This document shows positions 42,001 to 51,521 of a stretch of DNA of 64,000 bases, one piece after another (the stretch's first letter is position 1; each line of letters begins with the position of its first letter). A program made the translations under genes and the position numbers. The notes beneath the pieces are model-generated. The model was not told the origin of the DNA. It was given only the letters and a program-made list of their open reading frames with translations, and searched no databases. This stretch comes from Streptomyces roseoverticillatus (GTDB lineage Bacteria; Actinomycetota; Actinomycetes; Streptomycetales; Streptomycetaceae), in the NCBI RefSeq assembly GCF_000719265.1, contig NZ_JOFL01000013.1:1-64000 (forward strand), written 5' to 3'.

Positions 42001-42675
42001 TCAGCGGGAGCGCTTCGCGAGCCGCTCCACGTCGAGGAGGATCACCGCACGGGCCTCCAGGCGCAGCCAGCCGCGGCCGGCGAAGTCGGCGAGGGCCTTG
42101 TTGACCGTCTCGCGGGAGGCGCCGACCAGCTGGGCCAGCTCCTCCTGGGTGAGGTCGTGCACCACGTGGATGCCTTCCTCGGACTGCACGCCGAAGCGGC
42201 GCGACAGGTCGAGCAGGGCCTTGGCGACACGGCCGGGCACGTCCGAGAAGACGAGGTCCGACATCGAGTCGTTGGTGCGGCGCAGCCGGCGGGCGACGGC
42301 GCGCAGCAGGGCGGTGGCCACCTCGGGGCGGGCGTTGAGCCAGGGCTGCAGGTCGCCGTGGCCGAGGCCGAGCAGCTTGACCTCGGTGAGGGCGGTGGCG
42401 GTGGCGGTGCGCGGCCCGGGGTCGAAGAGCGACAGCTCCCCGATGAGCTCACCGGGGCCCAGCACGGCCAGCATGTTCTCGCGGCCGTCGGGGGAGGTGC
42501 GGTGGAGCTTCACCTTGCCCTCGGTCACCACGTAGAGGCGGTCGCCGGGGTCCCCTTCGTGGAACAGGGCGTCGCCCCTCGCGAGGGTGGCCTCGCCCAT
42601 GGAGGCGCGCAGCTCAGCGGCCTGCTCGTCATCGAGCGCCGCGAAAAGCGGGGCGCGCCGCAGAACGTCGTCCAC
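42001..42675 (-). CDS. crp: cAMP receptor protein Crp
   Basis: This 224-residue Crp/FNR-family regulator in Streptomyces governs germination, development and secondary metabolism. The cyclic-nucleotide domain includes LFHEGDPGDRLYVVTEGKVK, ELIGELSLFDPGPRTATA (phosphate-binding cassette) and the long C-helix. The DNA-binding winged helix shows LTQEELAQLVGASRETVNKA. The start is GTG 42675 with AAGGAGAG close upstream (42688-42681); an ATG 7 codons earlier is poorer. It is divergent from nth, and a Crp-type palindrome lies in the shared promoter region. Confidence 0.95.
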   Translation of the reverse strand: MDDVLRRAPLFAALDDEQAAELRASMGEATLARGDALFHEGDPGDRLYVVTEGKVKLHRTSPDGRENMLAVLGPGELIGELSLFDPGPRTATATALTEVKLLGLGHGDLQPWLNARPEVATALLRAVARRLRRTNDSMSDLVFSDVPGRVAKALLDLSRRFGVQSEEGIHVVHDLTQEELAQLVGASRETVNKALADFAGRGWLRLEARAVILLDVERLAKRSR

Positions 42676-42737
42676 GAGTTCTCTCCTTGTCGACATGCAC
42701 AGAGGACCGTGGTCCCCATGATGCCCGTCGGTAAAAC

Positions 42738-42753
42738 TGTGTGATCAAACACA
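42738..42753. promoter_or_regulatory. Crp-type operator in the crp-nth intergenic region
   Basis: TGTGTGATCAAACACA is a TGTGT-N6-ACACA dyad matching the Crp consensus TGTGA-N6-TCACA at the key GTG/CAC bases. It is 63 bases upstream of the crp start and 104 before nth. It suggests autoregulation of crp, possibly also nth; binding was not tested here. Confidence 0.65.
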
Positions 42754-42856
42754 AGTGTCGCGCATCGTCGCCCGAAGCCCTACGGCAGGGGTCCGATTGG
42801 GCTGTGGTTTTTCTGCGCGAGGGCCGGATGTCAGTGGTGGGCCTTAGTCTGGCCGG

Positions 42857-43837
42857 GTGTCCAATACGCCGGTGAGAGCACAGGGCAAGGGGGCCGGAAG
42901 GGTGACTCCGCCTCGTAATTCCGCTGTGGGCGAACGCGTGCCCGCGGGGGCGGCGAAAGCCGCAAACAAGGCCAAAAAGAAAAGCGGAGCAGAATCTTCC
43001 GCAAAGGACGCGAAGGATGCGAAGGCCGTGAAGGCCGCGCGGACGCCGAAGGCCGCGGCGGGTGCCGGGCCGGAGTCCCGCACCGCCCTCGTCCGCCGTG
43101 CCCGCCGCATCAACCGCGAGCTCGCCGAGGTCTATCCCTACGCACACCCCGAGCTCGACTTCGAGAATCCCTTCGAGCTCCTGGTCGCCACGGTCCTCTC
43201 CGCCCAGACGACGGACCTGCGCGTCAACCAGACCACTCCCGCCCTCTTCGCCGCCTACCCCACGCCCGAGGACATGGCGGCGGCCGACCCCGAGGCGCTG
43301 GAGCAGCTCATCCGGCCGACGGGCTTCTTCCGCGCCAAGGCCAAGTCGCTCATCGGCCTGTCCACCGCGATCCGCGACCGCTTCGGCGGTGAGGTGCCGG
43401 GCCGCATAGAGGACCTCGTCTCCCTCCCCGGCGTCGGCCGCAAGACCGCCCACGTCGTCCTCGGCAATGCCTTCGGCCGGCCGGGGATCACTGTGGACAC
43501 CCACTTCGGGCGGCTCGTGCGGCGCTGGAAGTGGACCGAGGCCACCGACCCCGAGAAGGTCGAGGCGGAGATCTGCGCGCTCTTTCCCAAGAGCGAGTGG
43601 ACCATGCTCTCCCATCGCGTGATCTTCCACGGCCGCCGCATCTGCCACTCCCGCAAGCCCGCATGCGGCGCCTGCCCGATCGCCCCGCTCTGCCCCTCGT
43701 ACGGGGAGGGGGAGACCGATCCCGAGAAGGCCAAGAAGCTCCTCAAGTACGAGAAGGGCGGCAAGCCCGGCCAGCGGCTCAAGCCCCCGCCCGACTACCC
43801 GGGCCTGCCGGCCCCGCCGCTGGGAGGCGACGCATGA
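42857..43837 (+). CDS. nth: Endonuclease III
   Basis: This 326-residue base-excision repair glycosylase/AP lyase removes oxidised pyrimidines. A Lys/Ala-rich N-terminal extension of about 75 residues precedes the fold. It has [19 protein letters not shown] with the helical core, the helix-hairpin-helix [18 protein letters not shown] with the catalytic Lys, and [11 protein letters not shown] with the catalytic Asp. The iron-sulfur motif [17 protein letters not shown] has all four cysteines. It starts at GTG 42857 and is coupled by a 4-base overlap to a NUDIX gene. Confidence 0.95.
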   Translation: MSNTPVRAQGKGAGRVTPPRNSAVGERVPAGAAKAANKAKKKSGAESSAKDAKDAKAVKAARTPKAAAGAGPESRTALVRRARRINRELAEVYPYAHPELDFENPFELLVATVLSAQTTDLRVNQTTPALFAAYPTPEDMAAADPEALEQLIRPTGFFRAKAKSLIGLSTAIRDRFGGEVPGRIEDLVSLPGVGRKTAHVVLGNAFGRPGITVDTHFGRLVRRWKWTEATDPEKVEAEICALFPKSEWTMLSHRVIFHGRRICHSRKPACGACPIAPLCPSYGEGETDPEKAKKLLKYEKGGKPGQRLKPPPDYPGLPAPPLGGDA

Positions 43838-44517
43838 CGAGCACGTACGGCCGAGGGGCCGCGGTCACCGCCGAGGGCCTGCCCGAGTGGCTGGAGCCGG
43901 TGGCGCGTGCCTCGGAGACGATCGAGCCCCATCAGCTCAGCCGCTTCCTGCCGCCGGAGACCGGTGGCCGGCAGTCCGCCGTGCTCGTCCTCTTCGGCGA
44001 CGGCCCCAAGGGCCCGGAGCTGCTCCTGCTTGAGCGTGCGGGGACGCTGCGCTCCCACGCCGGGCAGCCGTCCTTCCCCGGCGGCGCCCTCGACCCGGAG
44101 GACGGCGACCCCGCCTCCGGCGGGCTCGTGCGTGCGGCGCTGCGCGAGGCGGAGGAGGAGACCGGCCTGGACCCCGCGGGCGTCCAGATCTTCGGCGTCC
44201 TGCCGCAGCTGTACATCCCCGTGAGCAAGTTCGTCGTCACGCCCGTGCTCGGCTGGTGGCGCGAGCCCACCCCCGTGGAGCCGGTCGACGAGGGCGAGAC
44301 CGCTCGCGTCTTCACCGTCCCCGTAGCCGACCTGACCGACCCGGAGAACCGGGCGACCGCGATACATCCGAGCGGCCACACCGGCCCCGCCTTCAAGGTC
44401 GAGGACGCCCTCGTGTGGGGGTTCACCGCCGGTGTGATCGACCGGATCCTGCACTACGCGGGCTGGGAGCGCCCCTGGGACCGCGATCGCCGGGTACCTC
44501 TGGACCAGCGGGCCTGA
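43834..44517 (+). CDS. CoA pyrophosphatase-type NUDIX hydrolase
   Basis: This 227-residue NUDIX protein shows the CoAse-family pattern [20 protein letters not shown], then [20 protein letters not shown] and [10 protein letters not shown], the Nudix catalytic helix. Members hydrolyse CoA and related diphosphates. The start is ATG 43834, overlapping the nth stop. [15 protein letters not shown] near the C terminus is conserved in the family. The nth-NUDIX-marP order is typical here. Confidence 0.92.
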   Translation: MTSTYGRGAAVTAEGLPEWLEPVARASETIEPHQLSRFLPPETGGRQSAVLVLFGDGPKGPELLLLERAGTLRSHAGQPSFPGGALDPEDGDPASGGLVRAALREAEEETGLDPAGVQIFGVLPQLYIPVSKFVVTPVLGWWREPTPVEPVDEGETARVFTVPVADLTDPENRATAIHPSGHTGPAFKVEDALVWGFTAGVIDRILHYAGWERPWDRDRRVPLDQRA

Positions 44518-44598
44518 CGGGCATGAGACGGTGATCCCGGCCCCCGCCGCGCCCCGGGCCGGCGACACCGCAGACGACATCATTGCGAGGCATACCCG

Positions 44599-45798
44599 GT
44601 GAACGTGCTGGACATCGTGCTGCTGATCGCCGCCGTGTGGTTCGCCGTCGTCGGCTACCGCCAGGGCTTCGTGGTCGGCGTGCTGTCGGTGATCGGATTC
44701 ATCGGCGGCGGCCTCGTAGCGGTGTACCTCCTGCCCGTCATCTGGGACAGCGCCACCGGAGACGCCAACCCCGGCATGGCCGCCGCCATAGCGGCCGTCG
44801 TCATCGTCATCGTGTGCGCCTCCGTGGGCCAGGCCGCCACCACCCACCTGGGCAACAAGCTCCGCCGGCACATCACCTGGTCCCCCGCCCGAGCCCTGGA
44901 CGCCACCGGCGGTGCGCTCGTCAACGTCCTGGCGATGCTGCTGGTGGCCTGGCTGATCGGCTCCGCCCTCGCCGGCACGTCCCTGCCGACGCTCGGCAAG
45001 GAGGTCCGCAACTCCAAGGTGCTGCTCGGCGTCGCCCGGGTGGTGCCCCCGCAGGCCAACACCTGGTTCGCCGACTTCAGCACGGTCCTCGCGCAGAACG
45101 GCTTCCCGCAGGTCTTCGCGCCCTTCTCCACCGAGCCGATCACTAACGTGCCCGCCCCCGACCCCGCGCTCGCGGGCAGCCCCGTCGCCACCGAGGCCCA
45201 GCGCAGCATCGTCAAGGTCGTCGGCACCGCACCCAGCTGCGGCAAGGTCCTGGAGGGCACCGGCTTCGTCTTCGCTCCGCAGCGGGTGATGACCAACGCC
45301 CACGTCGTCGGTGGCGTCGACGAGCCGACCGTGCAGGTCGGCGGGCAGGGCAGGCAGTACGAGGCGAAGGTCGTCCTCTACGACTGGAAGCGCGACATCG
45401 CCGTGCTGGAGGTGCCGGACCTGGAGGCGCCCGAGCTGCGGTTCACCGAAGCCGACGCGGAGAGCGGCAAGGGCGCCATCGTGGCCGGCTTCCCGGAGAA
45501 CGGCTCCTACGACGTGCGCGCCGCGCGCGTCCGCAGCCGCGTCCAGGCGAACGGCCCGGACATCTACCGCCGCGGCAACGTCCGCCGCGACGTCTACTCG
45601 CTCTACACGATCGTCCGCCAGGGCAACTCCGGAGGGCCCCTGCTCACGCCGGACGGCCGGGTCTACGGAGTGGTCTTCGCCAAGTCCCTCGACGACGCCG
45701 AGACCGGCTACGCCCTGACCGCCGACGAGGTGCGCGGTGACGCCGTCAGCGGCCGCAGGGCGACCGAGCGGGTCAACACCCAGGGCTGCGCCCTCTGA
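44599..45798 (+). CDS. MarP-like membrane serine protease
   Basis: This 399-residue protein has an N-terminal CvpA-like membrane domain of four spans (VLDIVLLIAAVWFAVVGY; VLSVIGFIGGGLVAVYLL; AAIAAVVIVIVCASVGQA; ALVNVLAMLLVAWLIGSA). A trypsin-like periplasmic domain follows, with an intact triad H235 (MTNAHVV), D266 (KRDIAVL) and S344 (GNSGGP). Cysteines at 214 and 397 match the regulatory disulfide of mycobacterial MarP, which supports acid and oxidative stress resistance. It starts at GTG 44599 and is probably co-transcribed with nth and the NUDIX gene (81-bp gap). Confidence 0.93.
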   Translation: MNVLDIVLLIAAVWFAVVGYRQGFVVGVLSVIGFIGGGLVAVYLLPVIWDSATGDANPGMAAAIAAVVIVIVCASVGQAATTHLGNKLRRHITWSPARALDATGGALVNVLAMLLVAWLIGSALAGTSLPTLGKEVRNSKVLLGVARVVPPQANTWFADFSTVLAQNGFPQVFAPFSTEPITNVPAPDPALAGSPVATEAQRSIVKVVGTAPSCGKVLEGTGFVFAPQRVMTNAHVVGGVDEPTVQVGGQGRQYEAKVVLYDWKRDIAVLEVPDLEAPELRFTEADAESGKGAIVAGFPENGSYDVRAARVRSRVQANGPDIYRRGNVRRDVYSLYTIVRQGNSGGPLLTPDGRVYGVVFAKSLDDAETGYALTADEVRGDAVSGRRATERVNTQGCAL

Positions 45799-45907
45799 GC
45801 CCTTCCGCAGGCCCTTCCAGGGCCGTGCCCGGGGCCCGGGGGCTCGTCAGGCCGCTGCACGGAGCGGCGGCCGGAGAGCGGGCCGGGCGGGTCAGCGGCC
45901 CGGCAGG

Positions 45908-46120
45908 TCAGCGGCCGCGCGGGTGATGGCGCAGCCGCGCCGACACCCAGCGGGCGCGGCGCCGGATGATGCGCGGAATGCCGATGCGCGGATCGTGACC
46001 GGCGGATGGCCGGTGCTCACCCCTCACGGCCCTCTCCGGCATCTCGCTCACGATCAGCGCGGCGTCGCCCTCGGCGCCCCGCTCCTGAGTCACGTCACGG
46101 TAGTCGTGCGTCCAGCCCAT
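45908..46120 (-). CDS. Small conserved-looking basic protein
   Basis: This 70-residue ORF (MGWTHDYRDVTQERGAEGDA, AALIVSEMPERAVRGEHRPS) has a very Arg-rich C terminus (IIRRRARWVSARLRHHP). I recall a similar small protein at this place in other streptomycetes, but cannot verify it. No clear ribosome binding site is seen. The rest of the 484-bp gap (45799-46282) holds no gene that I can support. Confidence 0.45.
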   Translation of the reverse strand: MGWTHDYRDVTQERGAEGDAALIVSEMPERAVRGEHRPSAGHDPRIGIPRIIRRRARWVSARLRHHPRGR

Positions 46121-46282
46121 ACCGTGCTCTGTGCCCGGACCGAAAGGTCGGTAATCGCCCGGGGGTCGCTCAATCGGCCTATGCGCCGGGCAATTGGCCG
46201 TTCGAAGAACGGACGTTCCCCTTCGCTTTACGGAGCGTGGCCCATCCGCCGCCTGCCCGGCCCGAAGGCTTTCGGCCAGGTC

Positions 46283-47290
46283 CTAGCGGTCCGGTTCCGG
46301 ATCCTTGAGCCAGTTGATCAGCTCGGTCGAGAACGCCACCGGATCCTCTTCATGAGGAAAGTGCCCGAGCCCGTCGAAGAGCCGCCAGCGGTACGGAGCC
46401 TCCACGTACTCGCCGGAGCCCGCGGCGCTGCGCGTGCGCATCACCGGATCGAGGGATCCGTGCAGGTGCAGCGTGGGCACCCGTACGGGCCGCTTCATGC
46501 GCCGGTTGAACTGGATGCCGTCCGGCCGCGCCATCGACCGCACCATCCAGCGGTACGGCTCGATCGAGCAATGCGCCGTCGACGGGATCGACATCGCCCG
46601 GCGGTACGTCTCCACGGCCTCGTCGTCCGGCTGCCGCGGCCCCGACCACTCGCGCACCAGCCGCCCGGCCAGCGCAGCGTCGTCAGCGACCAGACGGCGC
46701 TCGGGGATCCACGGCCGCTGGAAGCCCCAGATGTGGCTGCTCGCCGAGGTCTGCCGGGGGTCGGCGAGCATCGCCGAACGCCAGCGGCGCGGGTGAGGCA
46801 TGGAGGAGACCGCGAGCCTGCGCACCAGCTTGGGCCGCATCACGGCCGCCGTCCACGCCAGGTAGCCGCCGAGGTCGTGGCCGACCAGGGCGGCGTCCGG
46901 CTCGCCCAGGGAACGGATCACGCCGGTGATGTCGAGGGCGAGGTTGGCCGGGTCGTAGCCCCGCGGCGTGCGGTCGCTGCCGCCCACCCCGCGCAGATCC
47001 ATGGCCACCGCCCGGAACCCCGCCTCGGCGAGCGCCGGCAGCTGGTGCCGCCACGTCCACCAGAACTGCGGGAAGCCGTGCAGCAGCAGGACCAGCGGCC
47101 CGTCGCCCATCTCGGCGATGTGGAACCGCGCGCCGTTCGCCGCGACGTCCCGGTGGACCCAGGGCCCCTCGGGCCGGACGACCGACGCGGCGGAGCCGCC
47201 CGGAACGCCCGTCGGGGCCGGTCCCGGCGCGGCGGCCGGAACGAGGGGATCAGGTGACGAAGTCGCTGCGGAGGTATCGGGCACCGTCAT
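46283..47290 (-). CDS. Epoxide hydrolase-like alpha/beta hydrolase
   Basis: This 335-residue alpha/beta hydrolase has a Pro/Ala-rich N terminus, the oxyanion motif LLHGFPQFWWTWRHQ, VAMDLRGVGGSDRTPRGYD and the nucleophile elbow VGHDLGGYLAW, where an aspartate takes the serine place as in epoxide hydrolases and haloalkane dehalogenases. The catalytic His is in FDGLGHFPHEEDP, with the Asp in HGSLDPVMRTR. It is the second gene of a pair with a holin-like gene (4-base ATGA overlap), an arrangement next to nhaA common in streptomycetes. Confidence 0.92.
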   Translation of the reverse strand: MTVPDTSAATSSPDPLVPAAAPGPAPTGVPGGSAASVVRPEGPWVHRDVAANGARFHIAEMGDGPLVLLLHGFPQFWWTWRHQLPALAEAGFRAVAMDLRGVGGSDRTPRGYDPANLALDITGVIRSLGEPDAALVGHDLGGYLAWTAAVMRPKLVRRLAVSSMPHPRRWRSAMLADPRQTSASSHIWGFQRPWIPERRLVADDAALAGRLVREWSGPRQPDDEAVETYRRAMSIPSTAHCSIEPYRWMVRSMARPDGIQFNRRMKRPVRVPTLHLHGSLDPVMRTRSAAGSGEYVEAPYRWRLFDGLGHFPHEEDPVAFSTELINWLKDPEPDR

Positions 47291-47754
47291 ACGGTCGAGC
47301 GTGTCACAGATGCGCCCGCGGGGCTCGTGTCGGTCAGCGGACGGGGGTGCGGCTTGACGGTGCCCAGCACGGCGGCCGTCTGCTTCGCCGACGCGATGCT
47401 CTTCTCGGGCTTGCTGACCTTCTTGAACTTGGCCACCGCCAGCAGCCCGAGCAGCGCCGCGATCAGCAGGAACGCACCGCCGACGATCAGGAACGACCAG
47501 GCGAGCCCGAGACCGAGGTTGTGGATGCCGTACGCGGCCGCGAAGCTCAGCACGGGCAGCGAGAAGAGCGCGAGCGTGCCGGCCGCGGCGATCGCGCCGC
47601 CGCCGATGCCGACGCGCTTGACGTCCTGCCGCAGCTCGGCCTTGGCCAGTGCGATCTCGTCGTGCACCAGCGCGGACAGCTCGGTGGTGGCCGTAGCCAC
47701 CAGCTGGCCGAGAGTGCGGTTCGCACCGTTCGCACCGTCGTCGGCTGCGCTCAT
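47287..47754 (-). CDS. Phage-holin-like / DUF1469 membrane protein
   Basis: This 155-residue protein of the YqjE/DUF1469 holin-superfamily type has an amphipathic helix with LGQLVATATTELSALVHDEI, then two spans (GAIAAAGTLALFSLPVLSFA; WSFLIVGGAFLLIAALLGLL) and a Lys/Ser-rich tail. The start is ATG 47754 after GAGGGAG. It overlaps the hydrolase gene. There is no phage context, so it is a housekeeping membrane protein of unknown role. Confidence 0.85.
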   Translation of the reverse strand: MSAADDGANGANRTLGQLVATATTELSALVHDEIALAKAELRQDVKRVGIGGGAIAAAGTLALFSLPVLSFAAAYGIHNLGLGLAWSFLIVGGAFLLIAALLGLLAVAKFKKVSKPEKSIASAKQTAAVLGTVKPHPRPLTDTSPAGASVTRSTV

Positions 47755-47820
47755 CGGCTGCTCCCTCATCTTCGTCGCCACGTCATCCGCGGGCTTTCGG
47801 CGGATGTAAAGCCTCTCAGA

Positions 47821-49218
47821 TCATGCCGGACCATCGTCCCGGGTGGTGTCCCCGGCGACCAGTTCGGCCAGCCTGCGGTGCTCGGCGGCCTTCGCTTCGA
47901 GGATCGCCGCCATCCGCAGGTGGTAGTCCGGGTTGCCCTGCTCGTAGATGTCGGGGATGCCGTCGGCGTCCTCGTCGCGGTCCTCGTCCGCACACAGCTT
48001 CTTGTACTTGTTGTCGCGCAGTTTGAGCAGCACGCTCGCGCAGACCGCGGCGATCAGCGAACCGACGAGCACGGCCGCCTTGACCTCGTCCGCCAGCAGC
48101 AGGTCGGCGCCGAAGGCCAGCTCCCCGATGAGCAGGGACACCGTGAAGCCGATGCCCGCGAGCGAGGCGACGGCGAGCACGTCGGGCCACTTCAGGTCCG
48201 GGTTGAGCTCGGCCCGGGTGAACCGGGCGGCGAGCCAGGTCCCGCCGAACACGCCGATCGTCTTGCCGACGACCAGACCCAGGACGACGCCCAGCGTCTC
48301 GGGCTTGGTGAAGACGTCCGACAGCGCGCCGCCGGAGACCACCACACCCGCCGAGAACAGGGCGAAGAGCGGCACCGCCAGCCCCGCCGAGAGGGGGCGC
48401 ACCAGATGCTCGATGTGTTCCCCGGGGGAGTGCCGCTCGCCCTCGTGGCGGTGGCAGCGGAGCATCAGGCCCATGGCCACGCCCGCGATGGTCGCGTGGA
48501 CGCCGCTGTTGTACATCAACGCCCAGTTGACGACGGCCAGCGGCACGTAGACGTACCAGCCGCGGACGCCCTTGCGGAGCAGGAGCCAGAAGACGGCCAG
48601 GCCCAGCACGGCGAAGCCCAGGGCGGCGAAGTTCAGGTTCTGGGTGAAGAAGACCGCGATGATCAGGATCGCGAACAGGTCGTCGACGACGGCCAGGGTG
48701 AGCAGGAACGCGCGCAGCGCCGACGGCAGCGCCGTGCCGATGACAGCCAGGACGGCCAGGGCGAAGGCGATGTCGGTGGCGGTGGGCACCGCCCAGCCGG
48801 CCGTCGAGCCGTTGCCGCTCGTCACGACGGTGAAGTAGACGAGCGCGGGCACGGCCATGCCGCAGATCGCGGCGATGACGGGCAGCAGCGCAGCCTTGGG
48901 GTCGCGCAGCTCGCCGGCGACCAGCTCACGCTTGAGCTCGATGCCCGCGACGAAGAAGAAGACGGCGAGCAGACCGTCGGCCGCCCAGTGCTGCACGGAG
49001 AGGTTCAGCCCCAGCGAGCCCGGACCGACGTGGAAGTCGCGCACGGCCTCGTAGCTGTCGCGCAAGGGGGTGTTCGCCCAGATCAGCGCGGCGACGGCGG
49101 CAACGAGCAGGAGCACGCCGCCGACGGTCTCGGTACGCAGGGCGTCGGCGAGGAAGTTCCGCTCGGGCAGCGGTAGCCGGCCGAGGAATACGGAACGGCG
49201 GTTCTTGGGCGCGGCCAC
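47821..49218 (-). CDS. nhaA: Na+/H+ antiporter NhaA
   Basis: This 465-residue antiporter has about 12 spans. It has PLPERNFLADALRTETVGGV, AVFFFVAGIELKRELVAGEL, the ion-translocation segment PTATDIAFALAVLAVIG and LAVVDDLFAILIIAVFF with the essential Asp pair. The C-terminal 70 residues are hydrophilic (YKKLCADEDRDEDADGIPDI), an extension of the core. The start is GTG 49218, with GGAGG about 9 bases upstream. It exchanges Na+ for protons under alkaline or salt stress. Confidence 0.94.
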   Translation of the reverse strand: MAAPKNRRSVFLGRLPLPERNFLADALRTETVGGVLLLVAAVAALIWANTPLRDSYEAVRDFHVGPGSLGLNLSVQHWAADGLLAVFFFVAGIELKRELVAGELRDPKAALLPVIAAICGMAVPALVYFTVVTSGNGSTAGWAVPTATDIAFALAVLAVIGTALPSALRAFLLTLAVVDDLFAILIIAVFFTQNLNFAALGFAVLGLAVFWLLLRKGVRGWYVYVPLAVVNWALMYNSGVHATIAGVAMGLMLRCHRHEGERHSPGEHIEHLVRPLSAGLAVPLFALFSAGVVVSGGALSDVFTKPETLGVVLGLVVGKTIGVFGGTWLAARFTRAELNPDLKWPDVLAVASLAGIGFTVSLLIGELAFGADLLLADEVKAAVLVGSLIAAVCASVLLKLRDNKYKKLCADEDRDEDADGIPDIYEQGNPDYHLRMAAILEAKAAEHRRLAELVAGDTTRDDGPA

Positions 49219-49353
49219 GGCGGGGGACCTCCAGGGTCGACGGATACACGTGTGCTGTGTGCCGACCAGACTTCCCGGCGCGCCCCTGATTCTTGTCGCG
49301 ATTTTTACGCGACCACCACTCACCTTAACCGGAACGAGTGATGCGGAACGAGC

Positions 49354-49387
49354 GGAAGGGCGCCCGGCAGCAGCCGGGCGCCCTTCC
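49354..49387 (-). terminator. acsA terminator
   Basis: A perfect 15-bp stem (GGAAGGGCGCCCGGC with GCCGGGCGCCCTTCC) and AGCA loop, placed 22 bases past the acsA stop on the minus strand. Confidence 0.88.
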
Positions 49388-49408
49388 TGGGGATCGTGGA
49401 CCCTGCGG

Positions 49409-51376
49409 TCAGTCCTCGCTGGAGGCCGCGGGGAGCTGGGACTGGATGAGGTCCATGACCGAGGAGTCGGTCAGGGTCGTGACGTCGCCGAGGGTGCGGT
49501 GCTCGGCGACGTCGCGCAGGAGGCGGCGCATGATCTTGCCGGATCGGGTCTTGGGCAGCTCGGCCACGGGGAGGATCCGCTTGGGCTTGGCGATCGGGCC
49601 GAGCTGCTTGGCGACGTGCGCCCGCAACTCCTCGACCAGGCCCTCCTCCTCCGCGTCGGCGCCGCCGCGCAGGATGACGAAGGCGCAGATCGCCTGGGTG
49701 GTCTGCGGGTCGGTCGCGCCGACGACCGCCGCCTCGGCGACCTTCGGGTGCGAGACCAGCGCGGACTCGACCTCGGTGGTGGAGATGTTGTGGCCGGAGA
49801 CGAGCATGACGTCGTCCACCCGGCCGAGCAGCCAGATGTCGCCGTCGTCGTCCTTCTTGGCGCCGTCGCCCGCGAAGTACTTGCCCTCGAAGCGGGACCA
49901 GTAGGTGTCGAGGTAGCGCTGGTCGTCGCCCCAGATGGTGCGGAGCATCGACGGCCACGGCTCGGTGAGGACGAGATAGCCGCCGGAGCCGTCGGGCACC
50001 TCGCGGGCCTCGTCGTCCACGACCGTGGCCGCGATGCCGGGGAGCGGGACCTGGGCCGAGCCGGGCTTGGTCTCGGTGACCCCGGGCAGCGGGCTGATCA
50101 TGATGCCGCCCGTCTCGGTCTGCCACCAGGTGTCGACCACCGGGGTGCGGTCGCCGCCGATGTGCTTGCGGTACCAGACCCAGGCCTCGGGGTTGATGGG
50201 CTCGCCGACCGAGCCGAGGACGCGCAGGCTGCTCAGGTCGAACTTGGCCGGGATGTCGTCGCCCCACTTCATGGCGGCGCGGATCGCGGTCGGCGCGGTG
50301 TAGAGGACCGTGACGCCGTACTTCTGCACGATCTCCCACCAGCGGCCCTGGTGGGGGCTGTCGGGCGTGCCCTCGTAGAGCACTTCGGTCGCGCCGTTGC
50401 TCAAGGGTCCGTAGACGATGTACGAGTGGCCGGTCACCCAGCCGACGTCGGCCGTGCACCAGAACACGTCCGACTCGGGCTTGAGGTCGAAGACGGCGTG
50501 GTGGGTGTACGACACCTGGGTGAGATAACCGCCCGTGGTGTGCAGGATGCCCTTCGGCTTCCCCGTGGTGCCCGAGGTGTAGAGGATGAAGAGCGGGTGC
50601 TCGGCGTCGAACGCCTGCGGCGTGTGCTCCTCGGGCTGGCGCTCGACGAGCTCGTGCCACCACACGTCACGGCCCTCGGTCCAGCCGATGCCCTCCTGGC
50701 CGGTGCGCCGGACGACGAGGACGCTGCGGACGTTCTCGGTGCCGGGGCGGGTGAGGGCCTCGTCCACGGCGGGCTTCAGGGCGGAGGGCTTGCCGCGGCG
50801 GTAGCCGCCGTCGGCGGTGATGACGACGCGGGCGTCGGCGTCGTTGATGCGCGTGGCGAGGGCGTCGGCGGAGAAGCCGCCGAAGACCAGCGAGTGCGGT
50901 GCGCCGATCCGGGCGCAGGCGAGCATCGCGACGACGGCCTCGGGGATCATCGGCAGGTAGATGGCGACGCGGTCGCCCGCCTGCACGCCCAGCTCGGTCA
51001 GGGCGTGGGCCGCCTTGGAGACCTCGCGCTGCAGCTCGGCGTAGGTGATGGTGCGGGTGTCGCCGGGCTCGCCCTCGAAGTGCAGGGCGACGCGGTCGCC
51101 CAGGCCGTTCTCCACGTGGCGGTCGACGCAGTTGTACGCGACGTTGAGCCGGCCGTCGGCGAACCACTTGGCGAACGGCGGGTTCGACCAGTCGAGGACC
51201 TTGGTGGGCTCGGTCTCCCAGCTCAGGCGGCGGGCCTGCGCGGCCCAGAAGCCCAGCCGGTCAGCCTTCGCCTGCTCGTACGCCTCCGCGGTGACGTTGG
51301 CGCTCGCGGCCAGGGCGGCAGGCGGTGCGAAGCGGCGCTCCTCCTTCAGAAGGTTGGCCAGGCTCTCGTTGCTCAC
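49409..51376 (-). CDS. acsA: Acetyl-CoA synthetase (acetate-CoA ligase)
   Basis: This 655-residue AMP-forming ligase activates acetate to acetyl-CoA. The P-loop-like motif [18 protein letters not shown] near residue 268, the core motif [20 protein letters not shown] and [20 protein letters not shown] are present. The C-terminal catalytic lysine is in [15 protein letters not shown], the site that is acetylated for control in this family. The start is GTG 51376 behind GAAAGGGAGA; 95 further codons of open frame upstream are spurious. It is monocistronic with its own terminator. Confidence 0.97.
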   Translation of the reverse strand: MSNESLANLLKEERRFAPPAALAASANVTAEAYEQAKADRLGFWAAQARRLSWETEPTKVLDWSNPPFAKWFADGRLNVAYNCVDRHVENGLGDRVALHFEGEPGDTRTITYAELQREVSKAAHALTELGVQAGDRVAIYLPMIPEAVVAMLACARIGAPHSLVFGGFSADALATRINDADARVVITADGGYRRGKPSALKPAVDEALTRPGTENVRSVLVVRRTGQEGIGWTEGRDVWWHELVERQPEEHTPQAFDAEHPLFILYTSGTTGKPKGILHTTGGYLTQVSYTHHAVFDLKPESDVFWCTADVGWVTGHSYIVYGPLSNGATEVLYEGTPDSPHQGRWWEIVQKYGVTVLYTAPTAIRAAMKWGDDIPAKFDLSSLRVLGSVGEPINPEAWVWYRKHIGGDRTPVVDTWWQTETGGIMISPLPGVTETKPGSAQVPLPGIAATVVDDEAREVPDGSGGYLVLTEPWPSMLRTIWGDDQRYLDTYWSRFEGKYFAGDGAKKDDDGDIWLLGRVDDVMLVSGHNISTTEVESALVSHPKVAEAAVVGATDPQTTQAICAFVILRGGADAEEEGLVEELRAHVAKQLGPIAKPKRILPVAELPKTRSGKIMRRLLRDVAEHRTLGDVTTLTDSSVMDLIQSQLPAASSED

Positions 51377-51521
51377 GACATCTCCCTTTCTCAGGGTGCC
51401 CGTTGGGTGACCGTGCTGTGCCCGTGGGTGCCCATAGTGTCCCGGGGCATAGCTCACCAGCCCGGGGCACACCCTGACAAGGGCTGTTGATAAAAAATGG
51501 TTTAGACCTGTAGAAGAGGGT

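Noticed and set aside
47287..47754. Holin-like gene as a prophage remnant
   Set aside because: No other phage genes are near; this family is a chromosomal membrane protein in actinobacteria.
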